Made by a program: the position numbers and the translations under genes. Below are positions 1 through 9,721 of a stretch of 64,000 nt of DNA, piece by piece. This DNA is from Pythium myriotylum (Eukaryota > Oomycota > Peronosporomycetes > Pythiales > Pythiaceae). The notes beneath the pieces were generated by a model, which was given only the letters and a program-made list of their open reading frames with translations, did not search any database and was not told the DNA's origin. The stretch is from assembly GCA_023091665.1 (NCBI GenBank), contig JALJCQ010000004.1, forward strand, positions 2,170,001-2,234,000, read 5' to 3'. Each line of letters begins with the position of its first letter. The stretch's first letter is position 1.

Positions 1-2299
1 TTCCAAACACGTCGCATTCGTCCACAACCTCTTCCCCTTTGGAAATATGCAGGGTCTCGCTTGGTCTATAGCTGCTTAGAGATGGTACAAGAGTTTTCAG
101 CACTTGATTATCGATTGTGAGGTGGAGAGCGATTTCTTGGTTGTCAAAATCAACTGCATTCGCGTGGATCTCAAGCCACCAAAGCTGGGAAGTCGCAGGA
201 TTGCAAACTTCATTCACAGCTAAATCTGTGAGAATATCTTCCGCGGGGTTCAGATGCTCGGGGCAAAGAGTTTCCAGATAGCGCGAGCCGCGATAGATAA
301 TCACTGCGCTTCTTTCGTTTGCTGCAGCTTCTTGTACAGTGACAGGTCGCTCTGTTATGACGATGTGACCATTCTTGTAGCCAACTTGGCAATACCCGTA
401 GAGGATTTCAGCGAGCTCACGGAAACGCTCCAATTTGCGGTTAGCCAATGTGGCGAGGTACTTCTCGGCGTCAGCTACGAGTCGCCGAATATCACGAAGA
501 TGAAATGTGAGATAGTCGTCCTGTGCAGAGAAGGCATCATACACGATTATGTGGATGCAGTACCCATCCTCCAGGTCGCTGAGATGGTCGCTTTGGTTTG
601 ACCTTTCATTCGGGTTCGACTGCGGGTAACTCCTGTTGTCTTCATAGAGGATATGCACCATCAGATATTGCTCATTCATAGTCCTCGCTCCCTGGAATAA
701 CGTGGCTGCACGCCGTAGAATGCCTGGAATCCCACCGTCTTTGGATGCAAGGCAGTGATATTTGATCTCCCGACTAGAGAGAATCTCATCCAGTCGTTGC
801 TGTTGCTGATCGCGCTCCTTCTTGAGTCGGACAACCTCAAGCTGAGAAACTCGCATGTGGTGCTCAGCAGCGATCACACGAGTGTGGAGTGCCTCCATCT
901 TCTGATGAAGAGCCTCCTTCCCTAACGTTCGAACAACGTTCTTGACTCGACTTTGCAACTCCTTTCGTTTCTGATCTGAGATCAGCTGTCTGGTTTCTGC
1001 TTGGATCTGCTCCACGATAATCTGCTTCTCGATCTGTTCCTTCTCAAGAGCGACCTGTGTTGTGACCAGCTCATCAGCTGCGGATCGGAATGCAGCATTA
1101 GTCTCCCGTAGTTGAACCGAGAGCACTTTACTCGCTTGCTGTTCCAACTCGAGCTTCGCTTGCAGAGTCTCGATTGTTTGATGATCATTTGTGTGCATCG
1201 CCAACAGACGTGCCTGCAGTTGGGCAACGCCTTCTTTCGCGGCCGCCATCGTTCGCTCGAGCTTAAAGCATCGTTCACGGTATGAAGTCTCTTCTAAATT
1301 CGTTACCGCCCCAATCTGAGTAGATTGCTGGAGCTTGTACGTTGTCGAGAGCCGTGAAACCACAGAAGCAAAGGTTTGCTTACTGCTTTCACGACGAGGG
1401 CTCAGCCTTTCGCTGGTTGCGCCCACTGTGAGAAGCTCAAGACCGTGGTCAGTGCGTGGTGCAGATATTGATGGACTGGAATCGTCTAGATCTGCATCTT
1501 TCCACTTGCTGTTCCCCACAGTTCCTTCGGCGAGACGTCTTGACTCCTCGAGTGCCTCGTCCCGTTCGCGTTGAGCCTCCTCCAACTCCGACTCCAACCG
1601 TATTATTCGATCCTTCAAAGCCTTATTTTCGTTATACCGATGATGCATCTTGCGATGGTATGTCTCTCTGTCTACCGTCCGGGTTGGATGCCTGGTTCGC
1701 TCATTGTACTCCTGCCACAGTTTCTCCATTGTCGCTGGGTCAGGTGGCGGGATCGATTCTTCCTCGTCACCCGACCGGCCCGAAATACTAGAAGTCGGAC
1801 TTAAAACGCCATTCGAATTACCTTGGACTGCAGCTGCAATTGCTCTCGTTCGAAAGCTACCGGACGTTGTGCGTTGGTTTCCTTGCGAACGCGGTCCCGA
1901 GTTTGGCCGCCTCGGCTTGGATGCTGGAGGAGGGACAGGGATAGCAGACACTGGTGGCGAGGTCGCTCGTCGCTCCGCTTCTTCTCGCTCTCGGTCGTCG
2001 TCTCCGCTCGTGGGCTCAGCGGTTGTGCCATTCAATCTGTCGTATCCATCAACCACACTTGCCGTCGGGCCAGACACTGCGCCGTTGTGAGTCGGAATCA
2101 AGGGAAAGACAACGCGATCGGATGCCTCGCGTGCGTGACGAAGTCTCGCAGTAGCTTTTCCATTGGTATGCCAGCCCTGACCTCTCTGGAACGGCTGGAT
2201 GTCGCGGTAGCCCGTGGGCAGAAGCGGCACGATCGGCGACAACGCAGGAGCTGGCGCGGCCCCGGCCGTCCGCAACGCCGAGCTCTTCTCGCTGCTCAT
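1..2299 (-). CDS. Coiled-coil protein of unknown function, 3' end cut by the window
   Basis: An uninterrupted minus-strand reading frame runs from an ATG at 2299 off the left edge, giving at least 766 codons without a stop. I do not recognise the protein. The N-terminal ~200 residues are low-complexity and rich in Pro, Ser, Thr and Arg. From roughly residue 200 to 520 heptad-like stretches rich in Glu, Lys, Leu and Arg indicate long coiled coils, for example around positions 1050-1250 and 780-1000. The part closest to the window edge (about 600-1) looks folded, with an aromatic-rich segment and few charged runs. The first Met of this frame was chosen; an upstream ATG at 2398 lies in another frame. 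No intron is needed. The promoter is shared with the divergent Furry-like gene. Coding status is well supported, function is not. Confidence 0.75.
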   Translation of the reverse strand, partial: MSSEKSSALRTAGAAPAPALSPIVPLLPTGYRDIQPFQRGQGWHTNGKATARLRHAREASDRVVFPLIPTHNGAVSGPTASVVDGYDRLNGTTAEPTSGDDDREREEAERRATSPPVSAIPVPPPASKPRRPNSGPRSQGNQRTTSGSFRTRAIAAAVQGNSNGVLSPTSSISGRSGDEEESIPPPDPATMEKLWQEYNERTRHPTRTVDRETYHRKMHHRYNENKALKDRIIRLESELEEAQRERDEALEESRRLAEGTVGNSKWKDADLDDSSPSISAPRTDHGLELLTVGATSERLSPRRESSKQTFASVVSRLSTTYKLQQSTQIGAVTNLEETSYRERCFKLERTMAAAKEGVAQLQARLLAMHTNDHQTIETLQAKLELEQQASKVLSVQLRETNAAFRSAADELVTTQVALEKEQIEKQIIVEQIQAETRQLISDQKRKELQSRVKNVVRTLGKEALHQKMEALHTRVIAAEHHMRVSQLEVVRLKKERDQQQQRLDEILSSREIKYHCLASKDGGIPGILRRAATLFQGARTMNEQYLMVHILYEDNRSYPQSNPNERSNQSDHLSDLEDGYCIHIIVYDAFSAQDDYLTFHLRDIRRLVADAEKYLATLANRKLERFRELAEILYGYCQVGYKNGHIVITERPVTVQEAAANERSAVIIYRGSRYLETLCPEHLNPAEDILTDLAVNEVCNPATSQLWWLEIHANAVDFDNQEIALHLTIDNQVLKTLVPSLSSYRPSETLHISKGEEVVDECDVFG

Positions 2300-2602
2300 G
2301 TGCTGGGCGCGAGGACGCGCGCCGTTGGGATGAGAGAAGTTCCGCGGAGACACACAGACGCTGTCAGAGACTCGGCTCGTGACCTCCTCAGCAGCTCCAT
2401 GGAAGTTGCCCCGAGGAACCCGTCACTTGAAATGGTGTGGGACACCTGACGTGTCCTTTCAGGATCCTACCACACCAATTCAGGTTGATCCCACTCTGTG
2501 GTGTGTTCATGGCGTTAAAATAATGTGTGAAACACTATTTTAGTGTTGTTGATCCTGGAAGGTCACGGACTCGATGAGAAAGGTTGCAGGGTGCGGAGCA
2601 CG
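2300..2602. promoter_or_regulatory. Divergent intergenic region, coiled-coil gene / Furry-like gene
   Basis: This 303-bp gap separates two divergent start codons. It contains three copies of a GGTGTG-type hexamer in either orientation (near 2433, 2471 and 2500) and a 7-bp-arm hairpin at 2531-2547 just before the Furry-like start. No convincing gene is present. A regulatory role is inferred from position only. Confidence 0.4.
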
Positions 2603-5600
2603 ATGGCGACGACGACCTCGGACGGCGTCTTTGCGGAGTTGCAGCGCGAGATCGACGAGTTCGTAGCAACCCACGGGTCTTCGCTGCATGGTGTCGCAAG
2701 CGCGACGTCGATCCGCGTCGAAATCGCGGAGAACGGGCTCCTCGAAGCTCCCCTCGCCCGCGTTCGGTGGATGGCGACGGCGATGTCCGACTCTCGCTTC
2801 TGTGAAACCATCCAGTGTTTACTGTCTTGGCTGACGACCGTGGAAAGCGCTGGCCAGCACGAGGAAAATAGGCTGGTCAAAGTGGCCTCCTGGCTCGCAG
2901 CGTACCTAGTTGGGGAGATCCTGCTCACGAGGAAGGCATCTCCATCAGCACGATCGAGGCCCTCCCTCTCGGTTGAGAGAGTGGAGAAGGCCACCGAGCG
3001 AGTTCTCGATCGTTGCATCGTTGTGTTTCAAGAGGCGTACGGCTCCGACGCCGCCAGAGCAGTGGAAAGCGGAGGTGGATTCTTCGCTTTCAAGTCGGCG
3101 ACCACCCAGTTCAAGGCTTCAACACCTGAGAGCACACTCCAAGAGAGCGTGGCACATGCTTGGCGATACGTGGTTTCTTTAGTTTCACTTGGATCACTAA
3201 ACCCGTTCAGGCATCGGCTGCAGCGACAGCTCTTGCACCAGTTGTTGCAGACGAAGATCCCCAACTCAAAGGATCACCTTTTGTTGAAGAACATCTTGGG
3301 TCTTCGTCTCGGTCTCGATACAACAACGTTTCTTTGGCGAACAAATACGCAACAGAAAGTGAAGGACGCAGCGCTTTTCCTCAAGATGCTGCATCCTCTC
3401 ACGCTCAAACCACACAAACCACCTACGCGGCTTGCGGCAATCTCTACCATCGGAGCGATTATAAACCAGGAATTGAATGCATTAGATCACAGAGGACTCC
3501 AGCGCTTCTATAGCTCGATTCATTCAGTTGAGGAGTGGACGAGTTGTCTCAGTGATCTCCATTCATCAACTCTCAAGCTTTGTGGGAAACGTGAGTTCGC
3601 GATCGCGGCGTGGGTGATGCGTGTTGCAGCTCTGAGCGTGATGCCTAATGAGATCTTTAGTCGGTATTGGAAAGAAGATATCCATGTGCTGTTGCGTATC
3701 CAGTATCAGCACAACAAAGATGGCGGAGGATCTGGCTCGCAAGCTGTCATGGTTCTTGACTGTGTTGAGAGATGCTTCACACATATGTTAAAACGCCATT
3801 TTCTGACTGACCGGCGGATACCTGGGGAATTAGACTGCATGGAGATCATCAACTCAGCACAAGCCTGGTGCTTCTTCTCATATCCAAAACAAAGATCACT
3901 AGAAAAACTCCAGGAGAGAGTGATTCCAGCATTAGTCAAGATCTCGCTTGGGATAGCGTCCTACAACATGCTCTACGCTATTCAGAGTCACCTCCGGCGA
4001 TTGTTGGTGGAGGCTGACCATATTTTCGACGAGAAGAAGCTTGTAGGTCTGGAGTCGTTGCTTGCGCTGTGCAGGTTGAGTTTGGAGGACGGAGCGTCAC
4101 CAGACGCAAGCTTGCCGTTGGATTGTAAAGCGCTTCTGGCAAACAGGGCCACGCTCGGTGAACATGTTGGCCAGACGCTCATCGAAGCAAACGCAGTTTT
4201 TGGAGGCGAACTGATGATTGAGCCTGCCGCAGCTCAAGGTGCAGGCTCAAGTGGGGGAATTGGGATCTCCGGTTTCGCAGTTTCGACTGCTTCGAAGCTG
4301 CTGCGCGACGAGTACAAGCGATCAGTTGCGATTCAGTCGTACGCATGCGCGTTGGCCAGCCTGCACTTCCTCTACACAGCTCTAGAGCTGAGCGACGAAC
4401 AGAAAATTTTGATCCTCGTTCGCTCTTGCATTCAGAAGGAGATAGCTGTCCGGAACAGTGCGGCAGCAGCACTTCATAAAATCATCCGTGGTGTGAGGCA
4501 GCAGGCAAGTAGGATCTTCCGAGGAATGACCGAGTACATGTTTCGATTGTCCAGCAGCCCGTTGACATCACAAGATTTAGAGGCATTCGTGGTTCTTGTT
4601 GAAGTGCTCGCCTCACTGCTGCGTCTACTATTAAATGATCCGACCGACAGTCAATTGGCTGCTAATCCCTGGGAAAACCACAAAGCGAAGCAAGAATCTC
4701 TGTTGCAGATTGAGAGCGTGGCGGTGTTCTTGCTCGTATTTGAAGACCCACGTCTATCAAATGGCGCAGTGGAGATGCTCGAAGTTGTCGCTCAGTTGCG
4801 ATCAGAGGGTAATAGTCGAAGAGAAAGTGCTGACGCTGAAATCGCACCCACAGTCGAGCGGCCTAGCGTTATTGATGTCTTCCAAAAGGCCGATTATGAG
4901 CTCCGCGATTTGCTTTTCTGTTTCGAGTCTCAATTACTTGTACAAACATTAGCATCGAGAGATCTCGGGTTCTTCCGCCAGCTCATTTCTGATTTGTCCG
5001 AGAATCCTCGTGGCAGCTTTCGATGGTCTATTGGCCTATCCGTTGTTTTTGCGCACCTCGGGATATGGACGCCCGAAGTAGCTGTGTTTATGTGGTCGGA
5101 CGTTAACGACAAGGTAGCGAAGCTAGAGCCGGTGATGCCGTCGTCGCTCGAGATCACCTCAAACGGAACTGACTTGAATCTGCCTCGATGGCGGAACCTT
5201 GCCCTTTTGGCTACCGCGACTGCGTGTCCGTATTTGCTGGTGCAATCATCATCGGATATTGAAGGCCAGTCAGAGCAAGACCCCGAGGATTCAAAGAACT
5301 GCTCAGTCCAAAGCATTATTTCTTCGTCAGCAGTTCAAGCTCTCTTTAAGCGTCTTTGTCGCTACCTCAGAAGCTCTGATATTGAACAGAAGAAGGCTGT
5401 GATTCTAGCTTTGGGGAGTACCCACGTCTCCTCATTTCCGATTCTAACTGAAGTTTTTCAGAAGTATGAGTCCGAGGCATTCACACTAATTGAGCAACCC
5501 GTCAGTAGTCGCCATGGATCGTTAAACGATATCCAACCATCGATTGGATTTGTCGCGAACGGTGTTGCCAACGGTCCAGGTCCCCGTCGTGCCACGAAGG

Positions 5601-8600
5601 AACAAAAGGCGAGGAACTTGAAGCTGACTTCTCAGTTGAATTTGCAGTGGGCACTTGGGCGCTGCTATCGTCTTCTGCTGCAGTCTACGCAACAGCGACC
5701 GCTACTGTTGGATGATTCTACTCGCGAGGCATTGCTGCGACTAGAAGTCGGCGCCATGGGCGTAATCAACAAAATTGGAGCTGCTCTCTCGAGTCTCCAA
5801 GATCATCAACCTGGTCAAGTAGCCGTGTTGGATAAGAGAGATGCTCCGCATCACATTGTGTTTATGATGCAACAGGACTTCTGCTCGAGTGTGCGAGTCC
5901 TTTCAGCCCTACTTCATGAGAACAGATCTCCATATTTTGTCTCAGTGAAAAAGCAGAAAGGAGCGAGCCGTCGCATGAGCTCAGTCTCGACGAAGCGTTC
6001 AGTGCAGCAATCGTCTTCTGCTTCACTTCGCTCCGATTCGAGTGCAACTAGTGGGGTCTGGTCTGCATTTGACCTTAAGCAACGGGAAAACTGGTTTTAT
6101 CTGCTTCTCGGTTGGTGTCAGTCATTTAGCTCTCTCGCGAACCCGCGACTTGGAGCAAATCTTTCTGGTGCATTTTTCGTGAATGACTCCCCCGCACGAG
6201 ATCACTGGCTGCAACGCTGTGACGTCGTTGGCGAACTTTTTGATGACACGAAAATACCGTGGCACTGGGTGGATGAGGCGGACGTCACTCGCGCGCTTGG
6301 TATACAAGAGGCGGCGATGGCTTCTTTTCAAAGGTATTTTCTGTGCCAAACTGTTATTGCAACGATCTCTGTACTTGTCGACGGTCCACTTTTTATCTCT
6401 ACCCCTGTTACCCACGACGCTGCGGTCGTTCGATGGCTCGATGAATGCTTTGCTGTCGATGTCAGTTCAAATTCGAGCGATTTATCGAAGTTGCATCACT
6501 TCCAGATCCTCCAGCTTATCTGTCATCGAGTGCTGAACATGTTTCTAGAGTGTGATTTTCTGCAATTCGCTGAAGTTTGTGTCGAGAAGTCTTTCTTCAG
6601 TGTCTCGAGCGGTGATAAGCACAACATCGCCAAGCACTATTTTCGCGCCCTATGCGAATTTGGTGCAAGGTTAAAATGCCTCTTCAAAGACGTCGCAGCG
6701 CCCCAATGTTGCCCCCACGAAGGAAACGATGAAACCCAGTACAGACAACATACTTGTAACCCAAGGAATCATAGCTTGGAGGTGAAGGTATGCCACGCGA
6801 TTATAATGCATCTGGGCGTCGATGGTGATCCCACACACCGAAGACTGGCAGTGGACCTCATCAATGAGCTTTACCATGACGCTGACGGATTTGAGAGCGT
6901 TCCGTTTTGCTTGAATACTAGTATCTCGAGTACGAAACGATCCAGTGCAACATTTGGTGCACAAGTCGTGAATCGGATGCAAGTCGCAGGAGCTTCGTTT
7001 CTTGCCAGGAACATCGGGTCTTTGGCGTTTCAGATGAGTATGTCAATGCTGAAGTTCCTATCGTGTTCCGAATTATCGCTACAACAGAAAACACTTGCAG
7101 CCGTACTGCCTTGGCTTGCTGAAGTCAAATTATCATCGCCATGCGGAGCAAGGGGAGAAGAATTGAGAGGCCCATCGAACACTATGTCTGCATTCGATGC
7201 AGACCAGTTACTTTCACTTTTGTTTCGCATCACGACAAACCTCGGAGCTAGTTGCAGCGAACAATTGGAGCGAGTCTGGCTGACACTTTCTTTCGCGGAA
7301 TCATCCGCGGCTACCGAGAACCACGAAGAAACTAACTTGACCAAGGTATTGCAGTTCCTCTTCATGCAACGCACGACATCTGTCCGCCTTTCGACAGCGA
7401 AGATCGTTGTGTGGTGGCTCTCACGTTGGCAGAATGCAGTGCATGACGTGCTTCGAGAGCTACTAGTCATGGTAGAAGTACGCCGTCGAGAATCTGTGGA
7501 GTCACACCGCCCCTCTACCCCCGACTTGGCGATGATTCAGCCAGTTGATGATGTTTTTATGTTTGTGATTCTTGCAAGTGACAGTTGCTGTCTACTCGCG
7601 AGCGCCTCGACTTACCTCGAGGATCCGTCGATGCGAGAGGCCATGATGATTCAGACGATGCACGTAGCGTTCCTCTCCGTCTTTGCCCTCATCCTCAACC
7701 CTAGTGCATTCGCTACTCGACGCATGGCGGCAAGCCCAAGCGGCACGGCGGAACATCACCAACACCATCAGATCTACGACGATGTTTTCAACGACTGCCT
7801 CGTTCTCCTTCGTAATCTTGTGGGCCAGTTGTATGGACCTCGTGAGGTACTCGAGCAGGTCGTGGACAATCTCGCGTCATGGTGGCTCACGATCCCTCCG
7901 TCCATTGACGATCCCAACGGAGCAGGCACTAAGGCAGTTTCTCCAAATATCTCAACAAGACCACTGGAGGAGTTGATGGCATCATTCGCGTCATGCCTTC
8001 CGACGTCTTCAAGGCGGTTGTGGGCGTTTGAATGCGTGAAGGAATTGGCTCTGGCCCTTGTCCCTGGATCGACACTCCTCCAGCAAACGGCATCCAGATG
8101 CAACAATATTCAAGTACTCTGCTGTGTTCGGTTTGGGCTGCTAGGCTATCGCGTGCTGTCGATGGAGTTTCACGGCGACGTCGTGTTGACGTTGCTGGAT
8201 CTCTTGCATCACGCTCTGAACGAACATGCTCGAAATCCTGCCGATGCAGGCGCAGTCTTGGGAGAGACACTCAGGTCATTACAAAGTATTGTGTCCGGCA
8301 GGCCATCGCAGAAGCTCGTTTTGTATCCCCAACTCGTTTGGGTCTGTGTGGCGCTTCTCAACTACGGCAGCAACGGACTCGAGGAATTCCAACAGGAAGT
8401 TGTCCATCTTCTCGTCGAGATTTTCAAGATGCCCCATTTTGCGACCAATGGACTGCTCCACGATGTGTTGCTGAGCAAGAAGCCTCAGCAGTGGGATCAT
8501 AACCAGGCGTCATTGCTTCGAGCAATGGTCTGGTGCATCGATCGCGCGCCGCCCGATATACAGCGCCAGATACTGCGATCAGTCGTGATGTTCCTAGTCC

Positions 8601-9607
8601 TTCCATTCCCACTTTATCATGATGACAGCGTGGAGCACCTCATCATCAGCTCGACAGTGTTGCTTCCTTACATGATTGCGGCTTTGAATGAAGGCAAAAT
8701 TACACATAAGCAGTTTGGGTCCGAGAGCGAAGTTCAGAGTGATCGAGATTCGCCTACGGTTCCAGACCCGATCCGAGTCACCACTGACCTAGCATTTGCC
8801 TGGTTAGGCGTTGGCAGCAGCTTACTGAGCGAGGTATTCACTTCACTTCAGAGCAGTTTGGCTGACGCTAGAGCCACTCCAGAGCACGAATCGGAGCACA
8901 ATCAAGCGCTCGCCCAACAGTTCGCAAGCGCTTTTGTATCTGAGCTCGGCTGCGACGACAGCCGAGATGCACTGATCACTATGACCTTCGAGATTCTTGT
9001 CAAGATCTTGGCGGCCGCAGACTCCAGAAAGCGATACACAACAACCAAAGCTGCTGACGAGGTGGTAACTGCAACACTGTGGATTGTAGAAGGGCTGTTG
9101 GGAGAGCTATCTCGGTTCCAAGTTGCCTGGCGCCCCACATCCAAGCTCTTTGGCTCGCTCGCTCGTCTGATTCGTCACCCAGAACAGACTCCGACGTGGC
9201 GAGCTGCCGTACGGATTTTATGTCTGCTTGGGGCATGTTCCTGGCCATCCAGTGGGCCACAGAGCTCGTCTGTGGAACCGAACCCCAGGCCACATATCAC
9301 CGTCGCGATTACCAACACGAGCGGAAATAAACGACCACAACAATCTCTTAGCTCACCGTCGAGCAGCAGCGACGCTCGCGAAGACGGCAACGCGCCTGGG
9401 ACTCCGACAAGCAAGCGCGCCGGGACGCTCTCCGGGGCTCGCAAGTTCATGAACTTCTTGGGTCAGAAGGCCAGTGCGAACCAGAACCAAGCGAGTAGCA
9501 ATAACCGCGAGCCGGTAGTTATCTCATCATCGAGCAAGCTCTCAATAGCTCAGGATCCAGCCGAAGAGCGGATTCCATCGCCGCCAGGCAGCCAACTCGA
9601 TCTGTGA
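2603..9607 (+). CDS. Furry/MOR2/Tao3-type cell morphogenesis scaffold protein
   Basis: A single-exon frame of 2334 aa from the first true ATG at 2603 (the open frame upstream to 2543 has only a GTG). The protein is an all-helical, HEAT-like array. Features that match the Furry/MOR2/PAG1 family are the N-terminal block with LLLKNILGLRLG near residue 235, the segment RNSAAAALHKIIRG followed by RGMTEYMFRL near residue 640, an IESVAVFLL-like stretch next to it, and RWSIGLSVVFAHLGIW near residue 810 followed by a conserved WRN. These occur in the same order as in animal Furry and plant MOR2. The C-terminal ~130 residues are Ser/Pro-rich and probably disordered. In other eukaryotes the family scaffolds NDR kinases and controls polarised growth; that role here is inference. 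Shorter than animal Furry (over 3000 aa). The stop lies only 114 bp before the POP1 start. Confidence 0.82.
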   Translation: MATTTSDGVFAELQREIDEFVATHGSSLHGVASATSIRVEIAENGLLEAPLARVRWMATAMSDSRFCETIQCLLSWLTTVESAGQHEENRLVKVASWLAAYLVGEILLTRKASPSARSRPSLSVERVEKATERVLDRCIVVFQEAYGSDAARAVESGGGFFAFKSATTQFKASTPESTLQESVAHAWRYVVSLVSLGSLNPFRHRLQRQLLHQLLQTKIPNSKDHLLLKNILGLRLGLDTTTFLWRTNTQQKVKDAALFLKMLHPLTLKPHKPPTRLAAISTIGAIINQELNALDHRGLQRFYSSIHSVEEWTSCLSDLHSSTLKLCGKREFAIAAWVMRVAALSVMPNEIFSRYWKEDIHVLLRIQYQHNKDGGGSGSQAVMVLDCVERCFTHMLKRHFLTDRRIPGELDCMEIINSAQAWCFFSYPKQRSLEKLQERVIPALVKISLGIASYNMLYAIQSHLRRLLVEADHIFDEKKLVGLESLLALCRLSLEDGASPDASLPLDCKALLANRATLGEHVGQTLIEANAVFGGELMIEPAAAQGAGSSGGIGISGFAVSTASKLLRDEYKRSVAIQSYACALASLHFLYTALELSDEQKILILVRSCIQKEIAVRNSAAAALHKIIRGVRQQASRIFRGMTEYMFRLSSSPLTSQDLEAFVVLVEVLASLLRLLLNDPTDSQLAANPWENHKAKQESLLQIESVAVFLLVFEDPRLSNGAVEMLEVVAQLRSEGNSRRESADAEIAPTVERPSVIDVFQKADYELRDLLFCFESQLLVQTLASRDLGFFRQLISDLSENPRGSFRWSIGLSVVFAHLGIWTPEVAVFMWSDVNDKVAKLEPVMPSSLEITSNGTDLNLPRWRNLALLATATACPYLLVQSSSDIEGQSEQDPEDSKNCSVQSIISSSAVQALFKRLCRYLRSSDIEQKKAVILALGSTHVSSFPILTEVFQKYESEAFTLIEQPVSSRHGSLNDIQPSIGFVANGVANGPGPRRATKEQKARNLKLTSQLNLQWALGRCYRLLLQSTQQRPLLLDDSTREALLRLEVGAMGVINKIGAALSSLQDHQPGQVAVLDKRDAPHHIVFMMQQDFCSSVRVLSALLHENRSPYFVSVKKQKGASRRMSSVSTKRSVQQSSSASLRSDSSATSGVWSAFDLKQRENWFYLLLGWCQSFSSLANPRLGANLSGAFFVNDSPARDHWLQRCDVVGELFDDTKIPWHWVDEADVTRALGIQEAAMASFQRYFLCQTVIATISVLVDGPLFISTPVTHDAAVVRWLDECFAVDVSSNSSDLSKLHHFQILQLICHRVLNMFLECDFLQFAEVCVEKSFFSVSSGDKHNIAKHYFRALCEFGARLKCLFKDVAAPQCCPHEGNDETQYRQHTCNPRNHSLEVKVCHAIIMHLGVDGDPTHRRLAVDLINELYHDADGFESVPFCLNTSISSTKRSSATFGAQVVNRMQVAGASFLARNIGSLAFQMSMSMLKFLSCSELSLQQKTLAAVLPWLAEVKLSSPCGARGEELRGPSNTMSAFDADQLLSLLFRITTNLGASCSEQLERVWLTLSFAESSAATENHEETNLTKVLQFLFMQRTTSVRLSTAKIVVWWLSRWQNAVHDVLRELLVMVEVRRRESVESHRPSTPDLAMIQPVDDVFMFVILASDSCCLLASASTYLEDPSMREAMMIQTMHVAFLSVFALILNPSAFATRRMAASPSGTAEHHQHHQIYDDVFNDCLVLLRNLVGQLYGPREVLEQVVDNLASWWLTIPPSIDDPNGAGTKAVSPNISTRPLEELMASFASCLPTSSRRLWAFECVKELALALVPGSTLLQQTASRCNNIQVLCCVRFGLLGYRVLSMEFHGDVVLTLLDLLHHALNEHARNPADAGAVLGETLRSLQSIVSGRPSQKLVLYPQLVWVCVALLNYGSNGLEEFQQEVVHLLVEIFKMPHFATNGLLHDVLLSKKPQQWDHNQASLLRAMVWCIDRAPPDIQRQILRSVVMFLVLPFPLYHDDSVEHLIISSTVLLPYMIAALNEGKITHKQFGSESEVQSDRDSPTVPDPIRVTTDLAFAWLGVGSSLLSEVFTSLQSSLADARATPEHESEHNQALAQQFASAFVSELGCDDSRDALITMTFEILVKILAAADSRKRYTTTKAADEVVTATLWIVEGLLGELSRFQVAWRPTSKLFGSLARLIRHPEQTPTWRAAVRILCLLGACSWPSSGPQSSSVEPNPRPHITVAITNTSGNKRPQQSLSSPSSSSDAREDGNAPGTPTSKRAGTLSGARKFMNFLGQKASANQNQASSNNREPVVISSSSKLSIAQDPAEERIPSPPGSQLDL

Positions 9608-9721
9608 CGGGGTATGTGTAGCCATTGATGGGGTGGGTCGCATACTGAAATAGAGTGTGTTCATAAAGTACGCGCTAAGTTCGCACGAACAGCTCCCGAA
9701 AGCAACCGCCAACACTGGAGA

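Noticed and set aside
1823..2449. 208-codon plus-strand frame
   Set aside because: Antisense shadow of the low-complexity N-terminus of the coiled-coil gene; Arg/Ser-rich composition.
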